Shown here in pieces: positions 6,900 through 8,692 of a DNA stretch of 8,692 bases (position 1 is its first letter; each line of letters begins with the position of its first letter). The stretch comes from Sulfuritalea sp. (lineage in GTDB: Bacteria; Pseudomonadota; Gammaproteobacteria; Burkholderiales; Rhodocyclaceae). The notes below the pieces were generated by a model, which did no database searches, was not told the origin of the DNA, and saw only the letters and a list, made by a program, of their open reading frames with translations. Location: NCBI GenBank assembly GCA_021738105.1, contig JAIPCS010000138.1, forward strand, positions 1 through 8,692, read 5' to 3'. Position numbers and translations under genes: made by a program.

Positions 6900-7843
6900 T
6901 TTGATTTTCCTCCTTTTTCGACCGTAGTCGAGAACCCGGTTTCACCCGGCCCTGGCATCCCGGTACCGCGGCCAAATATAAGCATTTGCGGATTGTCTTC
7001 AATTCCCTTCAGGACCCGCGCTAGCTGGCGGGAGTTGCTTGTCAGCTCCTGCATCAAGGCGTCTGCACGCGGCAAGGTCGTCGACAACTCGTCCGCAGCG
7101 TTGCCGGCAAGGGCCTCGACTCGACTCGATAGCACGGTCATCGACTTGACCAGTCCCCGCATCTCCGCCGTCAAGGGCGCGCTTTCTCCTGCGGTCTTCT
7201 CCAAATGGGAAAGAATCTGTTGTAAATGGCGCATGTTGCTGTCCGAGAGTGCCTCGCGCATTGACGCCAGAACGACCGGAACATCGCGCAACCCATCCGA
7301 TGCCATCGACAAGTTTTCTAGCGTGCGCGAAAGATTCTTGACATTCTTTTCATCCAGCAATTTGCCCAGTCGCACCGATGCGATACTGATCTGATCGACG
7401 ATGTCCCCCGCCTTTTCACCCAGTGTGTCAAACACGGTGGGTTTGAGTTCAATTCGCGGCGCCTCACCGTTGGCGCCAATCAGAGGAACACTTGAAGTAC
7501 CGTCGTCTTCGATCTGCACATACGCCAGACCGGTTACGCCCTGATAGCCCAACTTGGCAGTGCTGCCTTGGGTCAATCGAAATTTGTCGTCAATATTGAT
7601 CCGAACCAGAATGATGCGTGGGTCTTCCGGGTCCTGCTCGATGGCATCCACTTTACCCGCCCGAATGCCTCGATATCGCACCTGGGCCTGAACATTGAGT
7701 CCAGTCACATTTCTTCGCGTTTCCAGCATGTAGGTTGTGGTCGACTGGTTGCTTTGCCCCAGCCACCAAATGGCAACTGCGGAAGCCATCCCGAGCAAAA
7801 TCGTAAAAATCCCGGCGGCCAGTGCATGAGATTTGTTTTCCAT
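6896..7843 (-). CDS. MCE-domain lipid transport protein (MlaD-like)
   Basis: The substrate-binding, membrane-anchored subunit of an MCE/Mla-type lipid ABC transporter; family members form hexameric rings with a hydrophobic pore. Length 315 aa, well over the roughly 180 aa of E. coli MlaD. Residues about 8–28 are a single N-terminal transmembrane helix. The MCE domain covers about 37–115, including the characteristic VRYRGIRAGKVDAI and the later GVTGLAYVQIE stretch. Residues about 135–285 are largely predicted helix with heptad-like spacing, followed by DNPQMLIFGRG and a Gly/Pro-rich tail, features often seen in MCE proteins encoded with a PqiC-like lipoprotein. It begins 12 bases after the ATPase stop; the ribosome-binding site is weak, suggesting dependence on upstream translation. 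No separate MlaC-like periplasmic carrier follows. Family and role are well supported; the lipid carried is unknown. Confidence 0.93.
   Translation of the reverse strand: MENKSHALAAGIFTILLGMASAVAIWWLGQSNQSTTTYMLETRRNVTGLNVQAQVRYRGIRAGKVDAIEQDPEDPRIILVRINIDDKFRLTQGSTAKLGYQGVTGLAYVQIEDDGTSSVPLIGANGEAPRIELKPTVFDTLGEKAGDIVDQISIASVRLGKLLDEKNVKNLSRTLENLSMASDGLRDVPVVLASMREALSDSNMRHLQQILSHLEKTAGESAPLTAEMRGLVKSMTVLSSRVEALAGNAADELSTTLPRADALMQELTSNSRQLARVLKGIEDNPQMLIFGRGTGMPGPGETGFSTTVEKGGKSK
6909..6914 (-). promoter_or_regulatory. Strong ribosome-binding site of the lipoprotein gene inside the MCE gene
   Basis: AGGAGG, the full consensus, lies within the last codons of the MCE gene and 9 bases before the lipoprotein ATG at 6899. 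It is the best site in the window, while the MCE gene has a poor one. Confidence 0.75.
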
Positions 7844-7855
7844 GTGTCAGTGCTT

Positions 7856-8641
7856 TCAGTGCGAGGCATTCGCAAGGCCGGAGTGATGCAAGGCCCGCAC
7901 GCTGCGCTCGGAAAGGAAGAAATTGCGAATAAAGGGGTGATCGACGTCCATGATTTCCTCTGTCGTGCCATAGGCCAGAATCCGCTGATCGGCAAGCACC
8001 GCGACACGGGTTGAAAGCGCCGCCAGTGTGTCCAGATCGTGTGTGACGAGCATGACGGTTAGCCCGAGCTCTTCTCCCAGCATGCGGATCAGCCTCACGA
8101 AGCTATCGGAGCGGTCCGGATCAAGCCCGGCTGTCGGTTCGTCCAGCAGCAACAGTTCGGGATCGAGCGCCAGCGCGCGTGCCAGTGCAACACGCTTGAC
8201 CATACCGCCGGAAAGCTCTGCCGGCATCAGCTTGGCATGATGCGGCAGCAATTCGACGAGAGACAGTTTGAGCATCACCAGATCATGAATGGTGGTTTCG
8301 TCATAGCGCTGCAGCTCACGCAATGGAAAGGCGATATTGTCAAATACGCTGAATGCCGAGAACAATGCTCCGTGCTGAAACAACACACCGAAGCGCTGGC
8401 GCAATGCCCTCTCGCGCGCAATTCCGCCGCCAAACAATGGTTCGCCAAAAAGCTCAATGCTGCCACTAGTCGGCAACAGCAAACCAATCGCCATGCGCAG
8501 CAAGGTGGTCTTGCCGCTACCGGAACCACCCACCAGCGAGACCAGTTCGCCGCGCTGTATGTCGAGGTTGAGCCCCTGGTGAATCCATGTCTCGCCGAAA
8601 CGAGTGGAAAGATCACGAACGCGAATTACCGAAGTCGTCAT
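7856..8641 (-). CDS. ABC transporter ATP-binding protein of an MCE lipid transporter (MlaF-like)
   Basis: The cytoplasmic ATPase that powers the MCE transporter. At 261 aa it is a complete nucleotide-binding subunit: Walker A GGSGSGKTT (38–46), Q-loop Q89 (LFQHGALFS, typical of MlaF-type ATPases), signature LSGGM (143–147), Walker B LLLLDEPT (163–170), D-loop GLDP and switch histidine H201. The GALFS stretch after the Q-loop and the LSGGMVKRVALARAL signature region favour the MlaF/MKL group over amino-acid transporter ATPases. The start is placed at ATG 8641, where similarity to the family begins; an in-frame TTG at 8689 would add 16 residues that look unrelated. The ribosome-binding site is weak (AGGA, 13 bases upstream). 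It is followed 12 bases later by the MCE gene. The permease should lie upstream, at or beyond the window edge. Confidence 0.94.
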   Translation of the reverse strand: MTTSVIRVRDLSTRFGETWIHQGLNLDIQRGELVSLVGGSGSGKTTLLRMAIGLLLPTSGSIELFGEPLFGGGIARERALRQRFGVLFQHGALFSAFSVFDNIAFPLRELQRYDETTIHDLVMLKLSLVELLPHHAKLMPAELSGGMVKRVALARALALDPELLLLDEPTAGLDPDRSDSFVRLIRMLGEELGLTVMLVTHDLDTLAALSTRVAVLADQRILAYGTTEEIMDVDHPFIRNFFLSERSVRALHHSGLANASH

Positions 8642-8651
8642 GCTCTTGGGC

Positions 8652-8692
8652 TCATCCTGGCAAACCAATGCCGCGTGTAGCGATCGCAAAAA
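8652..8692 (-). CDS. Possible C-terminal end of the MlaE-like permease (partial)
   Basis: One minus-strand frame entering the window reads FAIATRGIGLPG and stops at TGA 8652–8654, 10 bases before the ATPase start. MlaE-type permeases usually precede the ATPase and often end with a hydrophobic stretch of similar character, and no permease is found elsewhere in the window. Only 12 residues are visible, and two other frames are also open here (one belonging to an extended ATPase, one stopping at 8638–8640), so this rests on gene order more than on sequence. Confidence 0.4.
   Translation of the reverse strand, partial: FAIATRGIGLPG

Overview
All genes in this window lie on the minus strand, so the layout is read from high to low coordinates. 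Base composition (moderately GC-rich), strong Shine-Dalgarno sites and protein families point to a proteobacterium. A betaproteobacterium or related gammaproteobacterium is most likely, judged from the family resemblances; there is no marker gene to settle it.

Region 1 (about 8692 to 6297) is a lipid-transport ABC system of the MCE/Mla type. It holds what may be the last codons of an MlaE-like permease at the window edge, an MlaF-like ATPase, an MlaD-like MCE substrate-binding protein with a long helical tail, and a PqiC-like outer-membrane auxiliary lipoprotein. Region 2 (6283 to 1377) follows without a visible break. It encodes a medium/long-chain-type acyl-CoA synthetase, a membrane-anchored penicillin-acylase-family N-terminal nucleophile hydrolase, and an enoyl-CoA hydratase/isomerase-family protein that lacks both classical catalytic glutamates. 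Region 3, after a 179-base gap with several small inverted repeats, is a response regulator with a REC domain fused to an HD-GYP cyclic-di-GMP phosphodiesterase domain.

Spacing between successive genes from the ATPase to the crotonase is 12, -4, 13, 9 and 38 bases, and two ribosome-binding sites overlap the stop codon of the preceding gene. One polycistronic unit is therefore likely. A reasonable working model (inference) is an acyl-chain acquisition module: the MCE transporter moves a lipid across the envelope, the periplasmic acylase cuts an N-acyl amide and frees a fatty acid, the synthetase activates it to acyl-CoA, and the crotonase-fold protein acts on the CoA ester. The HD-GYP regulator is probably a separate transcription unit. 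No RNA genes, mobile elements, CRISPR arrays or gene-free stretches above 300 bases were seen.
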